The translations under genes and the position numbers were made by a program. Below are positions 33,815 to 42,494 of a DNA stretch of 64,000 bases, piece by piece. How positions within the stretch are numbered: the first letter of the stretch is position 1; every line of letters begins with the position of its first letter. Where the stretch lies: assembly GCA_002325245.1 (NCBI GenBank), contig DCRR01000014.1, positions 70,455 to 134,454 on the forward strand, written 5' to 3'. This stretch comes from Microbacteriaceae bacterium UBA1487. Its GTDB lineage: Bacteria > Actinomycetota > Actinomycetes > Actinomycetales > Microbacteriaceae. The notes under the pieces are model-generated. The model was not told the origin of the DNA, did not search any database, and saw only the letters and a list, made by a program, of their open reading frames with translations.

Positions 33815-34830
33815 GCTGGCTGCCCCCGGACGACGACGATGACGACGACTGGGACGAGCACGCCTTCCGCGCGAGACCGAACCCGAAGGCGAACCGTCCC
33901 CGCACCAAGACGCGCCCCGACCATGACGACGCCGTCGTCGCCCGCGTGCTCTCGGTCGACCGCGGGCGCTACACCGTGCTCGTCGACGAGGACACCGGCG
34001 ACGGCCGGGTGGTGATCGCCACCCGCGCGCGCGAGCTGCGCGACCAGGCGATCGTCACCGGCGACCTCGTCGACGTCGTCGGCGACACCTCCGGCGACGA
34101 GGGCACCCTCGCCCGCATCGTGCGGATCCGCGAGCGCGAGACGCTGCTGCGTCGCAGCGCCGACGACACCGACGCCGTCGAGCGCGTCATCGTCGCCAAT
34201 GCCGACCAGCTGCTGATCGTCGTCGCGGCCGCCAACCCGGAGCCGCGTCCGCGTCTTGTCGACCGTTACCTGGTCGCCGCCTACGATGCGGGCATCGCCC
34301 CACTGATGGTCATCACCAAGACCGACCTCGCCGACCCGGAGCCGTTCCTGGCCCTGTTCGACGGGCTCGGCATCCCCGTCTTCCGCAGCGCCGAAGGCGA
34401 CTTCCCGATCGACGAGCTCGCGCCCGTGCTCGCCGGGCACCGCACCGTCGCTGTCGGCCACTCCGGGGTCGGCAAGTCGACGCTGGTCAACGCGCTCGTG
34501 CCGGGCACCGATCGCGCGACCGGCGTCGTCAACGCCGTCACCGGGCGCGGACGCCACACCTCCAGCTCCACCGTGTCGCTGCACGTGCCGAGCGGCGGCT
34601 GGATCATCGACACCCCTGGCGTGAGGTCCTTCGGCCTCGGCCACGTCAACCCCGACAACATCGCGCGCTCCTTCGCCGACCTCGCCCCGATCGTCGCCGA
34701 ATGCCCGCGCGGCTGCACCCACCTCGACGACGCCCCCGACTGCGCGCTCGACGAGGCGATCGAGGCGGGCACCGCGAGCGCCCCCCGAGTCGACTCGCTG
34801 CGCCGACTCCTCGCTACGCTGAGTTCGTGA
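33811..34830 (+). CDS. rsgA: Ribosome small-subunit GTPase A
   Basis: A 339-residue circularly permuted GTPase that helps mature the 30S subunit. An acidic N-terminus with seven Asp in a row is followed by an OB fold (residues 40-105). The G motifs come in the permuted order: TKTD (G4), GHSGVGKST (G1), DTPGVRSFG (G3). A C-terminal zinc-binding region CPRGCTHLDDAPDC closes it. ATG 33811 overlaps the aroA stop and its own stop overlaps the hisN GTG. Confidence 0.94.
   Translation: MSWLPPDDDDDDDWDEHAFRARPNPKANRPRTKTRPDHDDAVVARVLSVDRGRYTVLVDEDTGDGRVVIATRARELRDQAIVTGDLVDVVGDTSGDEGTLARIVRIRERETLLRRSADDTDAVERVIVANADQLLIVVAAANPEPRPRLVDRYLVAAYDAGIAPLMVITKTDLADPEPFLALFDGLGIPVFRSAEGDFPIDELAPVLAGHRTVAVGHSGVGKSTLVNALVPGTDRATGVVNAVTGRGRHTSSSTVSLHVPSGGWIIDTPGVRSFGLGHVNPDNIARSFADLAPIVAECPRGCTHLDDAPDCALDEAIEAGTASAPRVDSLRRLLATLSS
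34815..34820 (+). promoter_or_regulatory. Internal -10 element in rsgA for leaderless hisN transcript
   Basis: TACGCT inside the last codons of rsgA is exactly 6 nt before the hisN GTG (34827). This is the window-wide leaderless spacing, so hisN can be expressed alone as well as by read-through. Confidence 0.5.
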
Positions 34831-35618
34831 CCGACTACTCGCTCGCCGACGACCTCGCGCTCGCCCTCACCCTCGCCGGCGAGGCCGACCTCATCGCGCT
34901 CGATCGCTACCGCGCCCAGGATCTCGACATCCAGCTCAAGCCCGACCGCAGCCAGGTCACCGATGCCGACAAGCGCGTCGAGCAGATGGTGCGCGAGCAT
35001 ATCGACGCCGCCCGCCCCGACGACGCCATCCTCGGCGAGGAGTTCGGCCGCAGCGGCACTGGAAGCCGCACCTGGATCGTGGATCCGATCGACGGCACCT
35101 CCAACTTCGTCCGCGGAGTGCCCAACTGGGGCCTGCTGCTCGCCCTCGTCATCGACGGGGTTCCCGAGGTCGGCGTCGTCAGCGCCCCCGCTCTCGGTCG
35201 GCGCTGGTGGGCCGCGACCGGGCACGGCGCCTGGATGCAGGAGCACGGCGGCGAGGCGCGACGCCTCCACGTCAGCGGCATCGACGACCTGTCCGCCGCG
35301 AGCATCAGCTACAACAGCCTGAAGGGCTGGGACGACGCCGGTCGCCTTGACCAGCTCGTGGCGGCAAGCCGCGCGGTTGATCGCACCCGCGCCTACGGCG
35401 ACCTGTGGTCATACATGCTCGTGGCCGAAGGGGCCGTGGATGCCGCGGGCGAGTTCGACGTCAAGCCGTGGGATGTCGCCCCGATGTATCCGATCATCCG
35501 GGAGGCCGGCGGCACCGCCACGACGATGGACGGCGGCACCGAGCTCGACGCCGGCAGCCTGCTGGTCTCCAACGGCCTGCTCCACGACAGGCTCCGGCAC
35601 CAGTTCGCAACTCGCTAG
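34827..35618 (+). CDS. hisN: Histidinol-phosphatase of the inositol-monophosphatase family
   Basis: A 263-residue Mg2+-dependent phosphatase that removes phosphate from histidinol phosphate in histidine synthesis. Metal-site motifs are AILGEEFG, TWIVDPIDGTSNFVRG and the C-terminal DVKPWDVAPMYPIIREAGG. Actinobacterial genes at this position beside rsgA and aroA are HisN; a general inositol-phosphate phosphatase is the alternative. GTG 34827 overlaps the rsgA stop (GTGA) and also lies 6 nt after TACGCT. Confidence 0.9.
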   Translation: MTDYSLADDLALALTLAGEADLIALDRYRAQDLDIQLKPDRSQVTDADKRVEQMVREHIDAARPDDAILGEEFGRSGTGSRTWIVDPIDGTSNFVRGVPNWGLLLALVIDGVPEVGVVSAPALGRRWWAATGHGAWMQEHGGEARRLHVSGIDDLSAASISYNSLKGWDDAGRLDQLVAASRAVDRTRAYGDLWSYMLVAEGAVDAAGEFDVKPWDVAPMYPIIREAGGTATTMDGGTELDAGSLLVSNGLLHDRLRHQFATR

Positions 35619-35686
35619 GGTAGATGGGCCGAGGCCGAGGATTCGTTGCTTCTGCTGTCCGCCAGATCCCAAAAGAGAGGCACCCA

Positions 35687-36166
35687 TTGACCACTTCAAC
35701 TTCCCGACTGCGCCGTTCACTGGCCGGTGCCGTCGTCCTGGCTGCCGCCGTCGCGCTCAGCGGCTGCAGCGGAATCATCGACACCGTCAACGGTGCTATC
35801 ACGGGTGAAGACGACGTCTTCTCGATCGCGGTCGGCGACTGCCTCAACGACGCCGACGTCAGCGGCGAGGTGCAGACGGTGCCGATCGTCTCGTGCGACG
35901 AGCCGCACGACAGCGAGGCGTACTCCAGCTACATCCTCGCCGACGGCGACTTCCCGGGCGACGACGCCATCGCCGACGAGGCGGGCTTCGCGTGCGTCAC
36001 CGCCTTCGACACCTTCGTCGGCGTGAACTACGAGGACTCCGAGCTCGACGCCACCTACTACTCGCCGACCGCCGAGAGCTGGGCCAGCGGCGACCGCGAG
36101 ATCCTCTGCATCATCTACGACCCCGCCGGTCAGGTCACCGGGTCGCTCGAGGGCGCACAGCGCTAA
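35687..36166 (+). CDS. Septum-formation-domain lipoprotein
   Basis: A 159-residue lipoprotein with signal peptide ending ALSGC (Cys27). The mature domain FSIAVGDCLNDADV...VPIVSCDEPHDSEAYSSYIL...FACVTAFDTFVG matches the actinobacterial septum-formation family (PF13845 type), with four cysteines likely paired outside the cell. The start is TTG 35687, with AGAGAGG (35674-35680) upstream. An ATG at 35624 would add a 21-residue extension that spoils the signal peptide. TAGGGT just after hisN is the likely -10. An intrinsic terminator follows. Confidence 0.85.
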   Translation: MTTSTSRLRRSLAGAVVLAAAVALSGCSGIIDTVNGAITGEDDVFSIAVGDCLNDADVSGEVQTVPIVSCDEPHDSEAYSSYILADGDFPGDDAIADEAGFACVTAFDTFVGVNYEDSELDATYYSPTAESWASGDREILCIIYDPAGQVTGSLEGAQR

Positions 36167-36186
36167 CGCATCCGCTCGAACTCCCG

Positions 36187-36225
36187 GCGCTGGGAGCCTT
36201 CCTCGGGAGGATCCCAGCGCTTTTT
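36187..36225 (+). terminator. Intrinsic terminator with T-run
   Basis: GCGCTGGGA (36187-36195) pairs with TCCCAGCGC (36212-36220), with inner CC/GG pairing, directly followed by TTTTT. The most classical terminator in the window, 20 nt after the lipoprotein stop. Confidence 0.9.
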
Positions 36226-36309
36226 CGTGCGCGCCCGCGCGCCAACCGGGTGCGCGCATCGTCACACTCCCGTAATCCGCCCGAGACAATCGCCGCTTAG
36301 CGTCAGGAC

Positions 36310-38505
36310 ATGATCGATCGTGTCGACCCGTTCATCGGAACGGAGGTCACGGCGCTTCCTGCCCAGAGCGGACTCGCCGCGACCTGGTGGTGGCCCAAAC
36401 CGCAGGTCGGCAACACCCACCCGGGTGCCACCTATCCCCTCGGGATGGTGTCCACGTGCGCCTACTCGGGGGCCTACCCGACCGGCTACGGGCGCTACGA
36501 CCTCAACACCGAGGGCGTGCCGACGACGATCCACGACGATGCCGTCGCCTCCGGATTCACCCACTTCCAGCAGTCCGGCACCGGCGCGATCCGCAAGTAC
36601 TACAACTACTTCCGCGTCACCCCGATGCTCGAACCGCTTGACGTGCTCGGCCGACAATGGCGCCTCACCGACGAGGACGCGGCCCCCGGCTTCTACGCCG
36701 CCACCCTCGACTCCGGCGTCCGCGCCGAGCTCACCGTCGGCCCCAAGAGCGCCGTGCACCGCTACAGGTTCCCGAAGCACGCGAACGCGCGCCTCGTCGT
36801 CGACTTCTCGCTCGGCGGGCTCGCGATCCCGCACTCGGCCACCACGCCGCTGCGCGCGCACCTGGAGCTCGTCAGCCCCGGTGTCGCACAGGGCACCATC
36901 GTGGTGGAGGGCGCCCCGCTCTCGATCTACGTCGAGTGCGATGCCGAGAGCTGGCGCCAGATGCTCTGGTACGACCGCCGACTGATGCCAGGCGGCACCC
37001 GGCTCGATTTCGACCACATCCGCCCCACGACGCTGCGCCCGTTCGGGCTCATGTGGGCGGGGGCGAGCAGTGAGGATCACACCGTCGAGCTGCGGATCGG
37101 GTTCTCGCTGCGCGGCGTCGAGCAGGCCAAGCGCAACCTGCACACCGACTGCGGGACGAGCTCGCGCCGCTTCGACTCGCGGCGCGAGCGCACCCAGGAG
37201 GCCTGGCGCCGGCACCTCGACGCGATCACCATCGAGACGCCGAGCGCCGAGCGCGAGACGGTGTTCTCGACCGCCCTCTACCACTCGCTCATCAAGCCCT
37301 GCCTCGCCCCGGGCGAGAGCCCGTTCTGGCCGAGCGAGGGTCCCTTCGTCTTCGACATCAGCACCATGTGGGACATCTACCGCACCCAGCTACCGCTGCT
37401 CGGAGCGCTGTATCCCGAGCGCGCCGTCGAGCTCGCGAATGCGCTGCTCACGATCGCCGAGGAGGAGGGGAACTTCCCGATCGGCTACCGGATGGCGGTC
37501 GGCAGCGACCGCTTCTCGCGCCAGGGCAGCGCGCTGGCGCACACCTTCCTCGCCGACCTCTGCCAGCGCGGCGTCACCGGGATCGACTGGGAGTGGGCGC
37601 TCGTCCACATGCACAACGACTTGCGGCGCACCTACGGCGAGGACTTCCTGCTGCGCGGGGAGGCGCACCCGATCAGCCACACGCTCGACATCGCGTTCGC
37701 CTACTGGTGCACCGCGAAGGTCGCGCACGTCGTCGGCGACCACGCGCTCGTCGAGGAGTTCACACGGCTCGCCGAGCGCTGGGCGAACGCCTACGACACC
37801 GAGACCGGCCTGCTGCGCGACTCGACCTTCTACGAGGGCAGCAAGCACAACTACTCGTTCCGAGTGCAGCACGACATGGCGGCGCGCATCGCGCTCGCCG
37901 GCGGCGACGAGGGCTACCTCGCCCTCGCGGATGCGTTCTTCGGCTACGGCGCCGAGCCCGTCACCCAGCCGGGCGTCGCCCCCGGCACCGCCGAGCTCGA
38001 GGCCGGCTACGCGCTCGGCCGCTTCGAAGGGCTCAACAACGAGCCCGACATGGAAGCACCCTGGACCTACCACTACGCGGGGCGGCCCGACCGCACCGCC
38101 GAGATCGTCCACCACATCGTGCACCAGCAGTTCGGCGTCGGCCGCGGCGGTCTGCCCGGCAACGACGACTCGGGCGGACTCAGCTCCTGGTACGTGTGGG
38201 CCAGCCTCGGCGTCTTCCCCGCCGCGGGCCAGAACCTGTTCTTCGTCAACGCGCCCTCGTTCCGGCGCGCCGAGATCGCCGTCGTCGGCGGCCGCTTCCT
38301 GATCGAGACGGAAGGGTTCGTCGAACCGGAGGCCGGCGGAGCTGTGCAGTACGTGCAGTCCGCCGCCCTCAACGGGCTTCCGCTCGAACGCAGCTGGATC
38401 AGCGGAGACGAGTTCCACGGCGGCGGCACGCTGACCGTACGCCTCGGCGCCGAGCCGACCGACTGGGGGCGCCGAGATCGGCCGCCCTCCCACCCGCAGG
38501 CCTGA
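36310..38505 (+). CDS. GH92-family glycoside hydrolase (alpha-mannosidase-like), no signal peptide
   Basis: A 731-residue protein spanning both GH92 domains: an N-terminal beta-sandwich (VDPFIGTEV, NTHPGATYPLGMVS, GFTHFQQSGTG) and a C-terminal (alpha/alpha)6 barrel with EGPFVFDISTMWDIYRTQLPLL, GSDRFSRQG and GLPGNDDSGGLSSWYVWASLGVFP. GH92 enzymes are Ca2+-dependent, inverting exo-alpha-mannosidases, normally secreted. Here ATG 36310 begins directly with the domain and sits 6 nt after TAGCGT (36298-36303), so the protein should be cytoplasmic. First gene of a four-gene carbohydrate cluster. Mannose specificity is inferred from the family. Confidence 0.9.
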   Translation: MIDRVDPFIGTEVTALPAQSGLAATWWWPKPQVGNTHPGATYPLGMVSTCAYSGAYPTGYGRYDLNTEGVPTTIHDDAVASGFTHFQQSGTGAIRKYYNYFRVTPMLEPLDVLGRQWRLTDEDAAPGFYAATLDSGVRAELTVGPKSAVHRYRFPKHANARLVVDFSLGGLAIPHSATTPLRAHLELVSPGVAQGTIVVEGAPLSIYVECDAESWRQMLWYDRRLMPGGTRLDFDHIRPTTLRPFGLMWAGASSEDHTVELRIGFSLRGVEQAKRNLHTDCGTSSRRFDSRRERTQEAWRRHLDAITIETPSAERETVFSTALYHSLIKPCLAPGESPFWPSEGPFVFDISTMWDIYRTQLPLLGALYPERAVELANALLTIAEEEGNFPIGYRMAVGSDRFSRQGSALAHTFLADLCQRGVTGIDWEWALVHMHNDLRRTYGEDFLLRGEAHPISHTLDIAFAYWCTAKVAHVVGDHALVEEFTRLAERWANAYDTETGLLRDSTFYEGSKHNYSFRVQHDMAARIALAGGDEGYLALADAFFGYGAEPVTQPGVAPGTAELEAGYALGRFEGLNNEPDMEAPWTYHYAGRPDRTAEIVHHIVHQQFGVGRGGLPGNDDSGGLSSWYVWASLGVFPAAGQNLFFVNAPSFRRAEIAVVGGRFLIETEGFVEPEAGGAVQYVQSAALNGLPLERSWISGDEFHGGGTLTVRLGAEPTDWGRRDRPPSHPQA

Positions 38506-38552
38506 CCTCGACAACGACGCGCTCGCATCCATACGCACCGAAGGATCCCCTC

Positions 38553-39827
38553 ATGACTCCGAAGCCTCGCAACCGACTCGTCATCGTCAACCGGGCCGAC
38601 CCGGTCATCTGCGGCCACTCCGTCGAGGGCCGCAACCTCGCCGAAGCGGCCCTCGAGCGCGGATTCGACGAGGTGCGCATCGTCACCTGGCCGCTCGACC
38701 GGCTCGAGACCAGCGGTCTGCCGCTGAAGCCGCTGGACAGCGTGCTGCCATACAGCCCCGGCATCCACGTCGAGCGGCCCGACCCGGTCGGCGACTACAA
38801 GGTGCCCGACGGCCGCTATCTGGCGGGCATCACCGGGCGACTGGTCGAGCTGTTCACCGACGGGGTGCCGACCACGGCGCTCTCGCTCTACCTCAGCCCG
38901 CACACCCTCGCCGTCTCGGATGCCGTCCGGATCGCCCAGGCGACCGGGCTTCCCGTCGACGTCACCACGATCGCCGAGGCGGTCGGCAGCGACATCACCA
39001 ACGTCGTGCGCTCCAGCCTCGACCAGGACGCGTACGGGGCCGCCGCGCAGATCTTCAGCGCCTACCTCAGCCAGGACCGCTGCGTCGCCGTGTCGGAGTA
39101 CACGCGCGAGATGATCGTCGAGGCGGCCGCCGAGCTCGACGTGCGCCACGGCACCCGCTTCGCCGAGCAGTGCCGCGAGCGCATCACGATCTCCTACCCG
39201 GCGATCGATGCCTCCGCCTATCTCGACCTCGACCCGGCCGAGACCGACGAGGTGCTCGCCCGTCGCGGGCTGCGGCGCAACCGCTACGTGCTGTTCCTGT
39301 CGCGACTGCAGGCGGCCAAGGGCGTCGACGACCTCATCGAGGGCTTCGAGCGCGCGGGCCTCGACGACGACATCGAGCTGATCATCGCCGGCCGCGGACC
39401 GGATGCCGAGCGCCTGCACGGCCTGGCGGCTGCCTCGCCGCTCGCGGACCGCATCCGCTTCCTCGATGACGTCGGAGACGCCGAGAAGCCGCACCTCATG
39501 GAGGCCTGCGCCGTGTACGCGCTGCCGAGCAAGCCGAGCCCCGATTTCGTCGAGACCTTCGGCATCGCCCTCGCCGAGAAGCTGCTTGCCGGCGGCGGCC
39601 CGGTGATCACGACCCTCGCGGGCGGCATCGGCGAGGCGGTCGGCGACCACGCGATGATCGTGCCGGTCGAGGATCCGGATGCGATCGCGGCAGCGCTGAG
39701 CGCCGCGCTCGCCCTCGACGCGGAGGCGCTCGCCTCGAGCGCCGCGGCCGCCCGCGCCCACGCGCTCCAGTTCGACCGCGGCGCCGTCTTCGACAACCTC
39801 TTCACCCCCGCCCCCCTCCCCGCCTGA
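38553..39827 (+). CDS. GT4-family glycosyltransferase
   Basis: A 424-residue GT-B retaining glycosyltransferase. The N-terminal half holds NRADPVICGHSVEGRNLAEAAL, a glycine-histidine pattern like that of sucrose-phosphate-synthase relatives, and TTIAEAVGSDITNVVR. The C-terminal donor domain has RYVLFLSRLQAAKGVDDLIEGF, ELIIAGRGPDAERL and PDFVETFGIALAEKLLAGGG with the E-x7-E pair. It is preceded by AAGGAT 8 nt before ATG. No signal or membrane segment: a soluble enzyme, perhaps making a small glycoside that the neighbouring GH92 protein could break down. Acceptor unknown. Confidence 0.85.
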   Translation: MTPKPRNRLVIVNRADPVICGHSVEGRNLAEAALERGFDEVRIVTWPLDRLETSGLPLKPLDSVLPYSPGIHVERPDPVGDYKVPDGRYLAGITGRLVELFTDGVPTTALSLYLSPHTLAVSDAVRIAQATGLPVDVTTIAEAVGSDITNVVRSSLDQDAYGAAAQIFSAYLSQDRCVAVSEYTREMIVEAAAELDVRHGTRFAEQCRERITISYPAIDASAYLDLDPAETDEVLARRGLRRNRYVLFLSRLQAAKGVDDLIEGFERAGLDDDIELIIAGRGPDAERLHGLAAASPLADRIRFLDDVGDAEKPHLMEACAVYALPSKPSPDFVETFGIALAEKLLAGGGPVITTLAGGIGEAVGDHAMIVPVEDPDAIAAALSAALALDAEALASSAAAARAHALQFDRGAVFDNLFTPAPLPA

Positions 39828-39850
39828 CCGCCTCCCTTCCCGCGACCGTT

Positions 39851-39902
39851 CCCGAAACGTGCGAGCGCCACCGGAACTTCGGCAGCGCTCGTGTGGTTCG
39901 GG
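39851..39902. repeat. Interrupted palindrome after the GT4 gene
   Basis: CCCGAA (39851-39856) pairs with TTCGGG (39897-39902), and CGAGCGC (39862-39868) with GCGCTCG (39885-39891). The loop holds CCG...CGG. A second AGCGCT copy follows at once. It could be a terminator or a REP-like intergenic element. Confidence 0.55.
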
Positions 39903-40004
39903 AGCGCTCGGGACGGGGCGCGCTGCGCGGGCGGGGCGGCGGGCGCAACGTGGCGGAAATGTGGGCGCAATGCGCCGGACGCGGCACCCGGGGATACTGA
40001 TCCG

Positions 40005-41372
40005 GTGCTCCTCGTCATCCATGCCCGTCTGATCCCCATAGCCGCCAGCGGCCCCGATGTTCTCGACGACGGGTGGATGCTCGTCGGAGACGACGGCCGC
40101 ATCGACTCGATCGGAACCGGCACCCCGCCCGCCGTTCCCGCGGGCACGGAGACCCTCGACGTCGCGGGGGCTTTTGTTGCCCCCGGCTTCGTCTCGGCGC
40201 ACTCGCACCTGTTCACCGGCCCCACCCGCGGGCTGGGCGTCGACCAGACCCTCTACGGCTGGTGCGACTCGATGCTCGGCTTCTTCAGCAAGGTGCCCGC
40301 CGAGCTCATGTACTGGTGCACACTGCACGGATCGCTCGACTTCCTCAGCAACGGCGTCACGACGGCCTTCGACTTCTGCGACCCACGACTGCCGTGGGAG
40401 CCGATGATCGAGGGCGCCCGCAGCGGCGCCGGAGAGCTGCGCCCCGCCTCGTATCTGACCCGGCAGGCGGACGCCAAGGCGGATGCCGGCATCCGCTTCG
40501 TCAACGCCGTCGGCATGGATGTCACGGTCGGCTCCGACGACGAGATCTTCGAGCGGCTCGGCGAAGTCATTGCCCACGACGACACCCTCGACCCGGCCCT
40601 CCGCCTCGGCAGCGCCGTGTTCGGCGCCGTGCAGTGGTCGCCACGCCGCGACGCCGCCGAGCTCGAGGTGGAGGCGATGCGCCGCTTCGGGCTGATCAAC
40701 CAGGCGCACTTCCTGGAGACGCGCGCCGAGGTCGAGCTGCAGCGGTCGAAGTTCGAGTGGTACGCCGAGGCGAACGCGCTCGGCCCCGACCTCATCTTCG
40801 GCCACTTCATCCAGACGACCCCCGAGATCATCGACCGCGCCGCCGCCGCCGGCTCCGGCATGAGCTGGCAGCCCGCCTCCAACGGACGTCTGGCGAGCGG
40901 CATCGCCGACCTGGGGCGGATGCGCGAGCAGGGCATGACGATCGGCGTCGGACTCGACGACCAGGCCTGCACCGACGTCAGCGACCCGTGGCAGAACATG
41001 CGGATCGGCATCTTCCAGCAGCGCGCCGCCACCGGCGACCCGCGCAGCATGATGCCTGCCGAGATGCTGCGCCTGCACACCCGCGGCTCGGCCGAGGTGC
41101 TCGGCATCGGCGACCGCGTGGGGTCGCTGGAACCCGGAAAGTTCGCCGACTTCCTCGTGGTCGACCCGCGCTCGCCCGACATCGGCCCGCTGTGGCACCC
41201 GATCGACAACTACGTGCTCTCGATGACGACCCGCAACCTGAAGGCGGTCTACACCGGCGGGAAGCTGGTGAGCGCCGAGGGTGTGTCGACGAACCCGCTC
41301 GCCGCCGAGGCGAGCGCGAAGGTGCACGAGGCGCTCCCCCGGCTGGTGGCGGAGTCGGGCTGGCCCGCCTGA
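40005..41372 (+). CDS. Amidohydrolase (SsnA/8-oxoguanine deaminase-like)
   Basis: A 455-residue metal-dependent amidohydrolase. Its metal ligands are visible in SAHSHLFTG (HxH), NQAHFLET, IFGHFIQTT and GVGLDDQA. The C-terminal MTTRNLKAVYTGGKLV closes the small beta-sandwich domain. The layout matches the cytosine/8-oxoguanine/atrazine-type deaminases, so the substrate may be a purine or similar ring amine. GTG 40005 is preceded 6 nt upstream by GATACT (39993-39998). It follows the GT4 gene and may act on the aglycone of a nucleoside-like glycoside; this is inference. Confidence 0.85.
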   Translation: MLLVIHARLIPIAASGPDVLDDGWMLVGDDGRIDSIGTGTPPAVPAGTETLDVAGAFVAPGFVSAHSHLFTGPTRGLGVDQTLYGWCDSMLGFFSKVPAELMYWCTLHGSLDFLSNGVTTAFDFCDPRLPWEPMIEGARSGAGELRPASYLTRQADAKADAGIRFVNAVGMDVTVGSDDEIFERLGEVIAHDDTLDPALRLGSAVFGAVQWSPRRDAAELEVEAMRRFGLINQAHFLETRAEVELQRSKFEWYAEANALGPDLIFGHFIQTTPEIIDRAAAAGSGMSWQPASNGRLASGIADLGRMREQGMTIGVGLDDQACTDVSDPWQNMRIGIFQQRAATGDPRSMMPAEMLRLHTRGSAEVLGIGDRVGSLEPGKFADFLVVDPRSPDIGPLWHPIDNYVLSMTTRNLKAVYTGGKLVSAEGVSTNPLAAEASAKVHEALPRLVAESGWPA

Positions 41373-41480
41373 GCTTTCGGTCCGCTTCGCTGTTGATCAG
41401 CATCGGGCACATCCGTCGACGGGCTAGTCTCGCTCGAGGCCCCGCACACCGGTGGCCCGAAGCCGAAGGAGTCGAGGAAC

Positions 41481-42389
41481 GTGGGTTTCCGAACGCTGCG
41501 GCCCGGCCAGGTCACGTGTGTGTGGACGGTCGATGTCGAGTCGAACGCGACCGAGCTCGTGCTGCGCGATGACGAGATTCTGCTGGAGGCCCCGAACTGG
41601 GTGGCGTCCGGGCTGCTGCTGAACGGCGCCGGGACCTTATGGGATCTCGATCTCGATGGACAGCTCACGCCGATCGAGATTCCCGATCTTCCGGCGCTCA
41701 ACAACGATCATGTGCCCGCCCCCGATGGTCGCCATGTCTACGTCTCCGCCGACGACGGGCACATCTACCGCGCACCGCTCGCCGGCGGCAGCGCGAGCCG
41801 CATCACGGGCGGTTCTGGGATTCTCGGCCTCATGCACTTCCTGCACGGTGTGAGCCCCGACGGTGCGTCGCTCGCGTTCATCGGTCTCGAGCCTGAGGGC
41901 GAGAACAGATGGGCCCGCGCATCGGTTTTCACCATGTCGACCGAGGGCGGGCACTACCGGCGCCTCACCGACGGCTCCGCCCCGGCCGACGGCTCCGAGT
42001 TCTCTCCTGACGGCGCGTGGATCTACTTCAACACGGAGCAGTTCGACGGGCATGCCCAGATCGCCCGGATGCGGCCCGACGGTTCCGAGGTCGAGCAGCT
42101 GACCGGGGACGAGAACGTCAACTGGTTTCCCCACCTCTCGCCGGACGGACAGCGCGCCGCGTACATCAGCTTCCCGCCAGGAACCGAGGGGCACCCGGGA
42201 GACCTCTGGGTTGAGATCAAGGTGGCGGATCTGCCGGATTGGGGATCGGCGCGCACCATCGCGCGCATCTTCGGCGGCCAAGGCTCCCTCAGCGTCAACA
42301 GCTGGTCGCCGGACTCGCGCTCGCTCGCATTCGTGTCGTACCCGATCGAAGGACAGAGCCGGAACGACGACACTCAGCGCGCGCGGTGA
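41481..42389 (+). CDS. PD40/TolB-like beta-propeller protein
   Basis: A 302-residue protein made of WD40-like PD40 repeats. Repeats are marked by HYVYVSADDGHIYRAPLAGG-like blades, HGVSPDGASLAFIGL, EFSPDGAWIYFNTEQFDGHAQIARMRPDG, HLSPDGQRAAYISFPPG and WSPDSRSLAFVSYPI. There is no signal peptide, unlike TolB, so it should be cytoplasmic. Related bacterial proteins are annotated as TolB-like or oligogalacturonide lyase-like. GTG 41481 has GGAG and GAGGAA upstream. Last gene of the GH92 cluster. Confidence 0.78.
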   Translation: MGFRTLRPGQVTCVWTVDVESNATELVLRDDEILLEAPNWVASGLLLNGAGTLWDLDLDGQLTPIEIPDLPALNNDHVPAPDGRHVYVSADDGHIYRAPLAGGSASRITGGSGILGLMHFLHGVSPDGASLAFIGLEPEGENRWARASVFTMSTEGGHYRRLTDGSAPADGSEFSPDGAWIYFNTEQFDGHAQIARMRPDGSEVEQLTGDENVNWFPHLSPDGQRAAYISFPPGTEGHPGDLWVEIKVADLPDWGSARTIARIFGGQGSLSVNSWSPDSRSLAFVSYPIEGQSRNDDTQRAR

Positions 42390-42416
42390 CCCGTCTGGTG
42401 CCGCCTGGGCGCAGAA

Positions 42417-42446
42417 CCGGCTCCCCGCGGCACAGCGGGAAGCCGG
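42417..42446 (+). terminator. Hairpin terminator after the PD40 gene
   Basis: CCGGCTCCCCGC (42417-42428) pairs with GCGGGAAGCCGG (42435-42446) with one mismatch and a 6-nt loop, 28 nt after the stop. Confidence 0.65.
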
Positions 42447-42494
42447 CCGGTCACGGGCCGGGGCGTGGCTTTGTCGGCGCCCCGGACCGGATCC

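Noticed and set aside
33811..33860. Run of seven Asp codons at the start of rsgA as a tandem-repeat expansion
   Set aside because: Acidic N-termini are frequent in actinobacterial RsgA, and codons are mixed GAC/GAT with no sign of slippage.
35624..35686. ATG 35624 as the start of the septum-formation lipoprotein
   Set aside because: It lies 2 nt from the likely -10 (TAGGGT), lacks a ribosome site and would add 21 residues before the signal peptide. TTG 35687 has AGAGAGG.
38073..41327. A 1084-codon open frame on the minus strand across the GH92-GT4-amidohydrolase genes
   Set aside because: It is an antisense shadow of three well-recognised plus-strand proteins, common in very GC-rich DNA, and its translation shows no domain.
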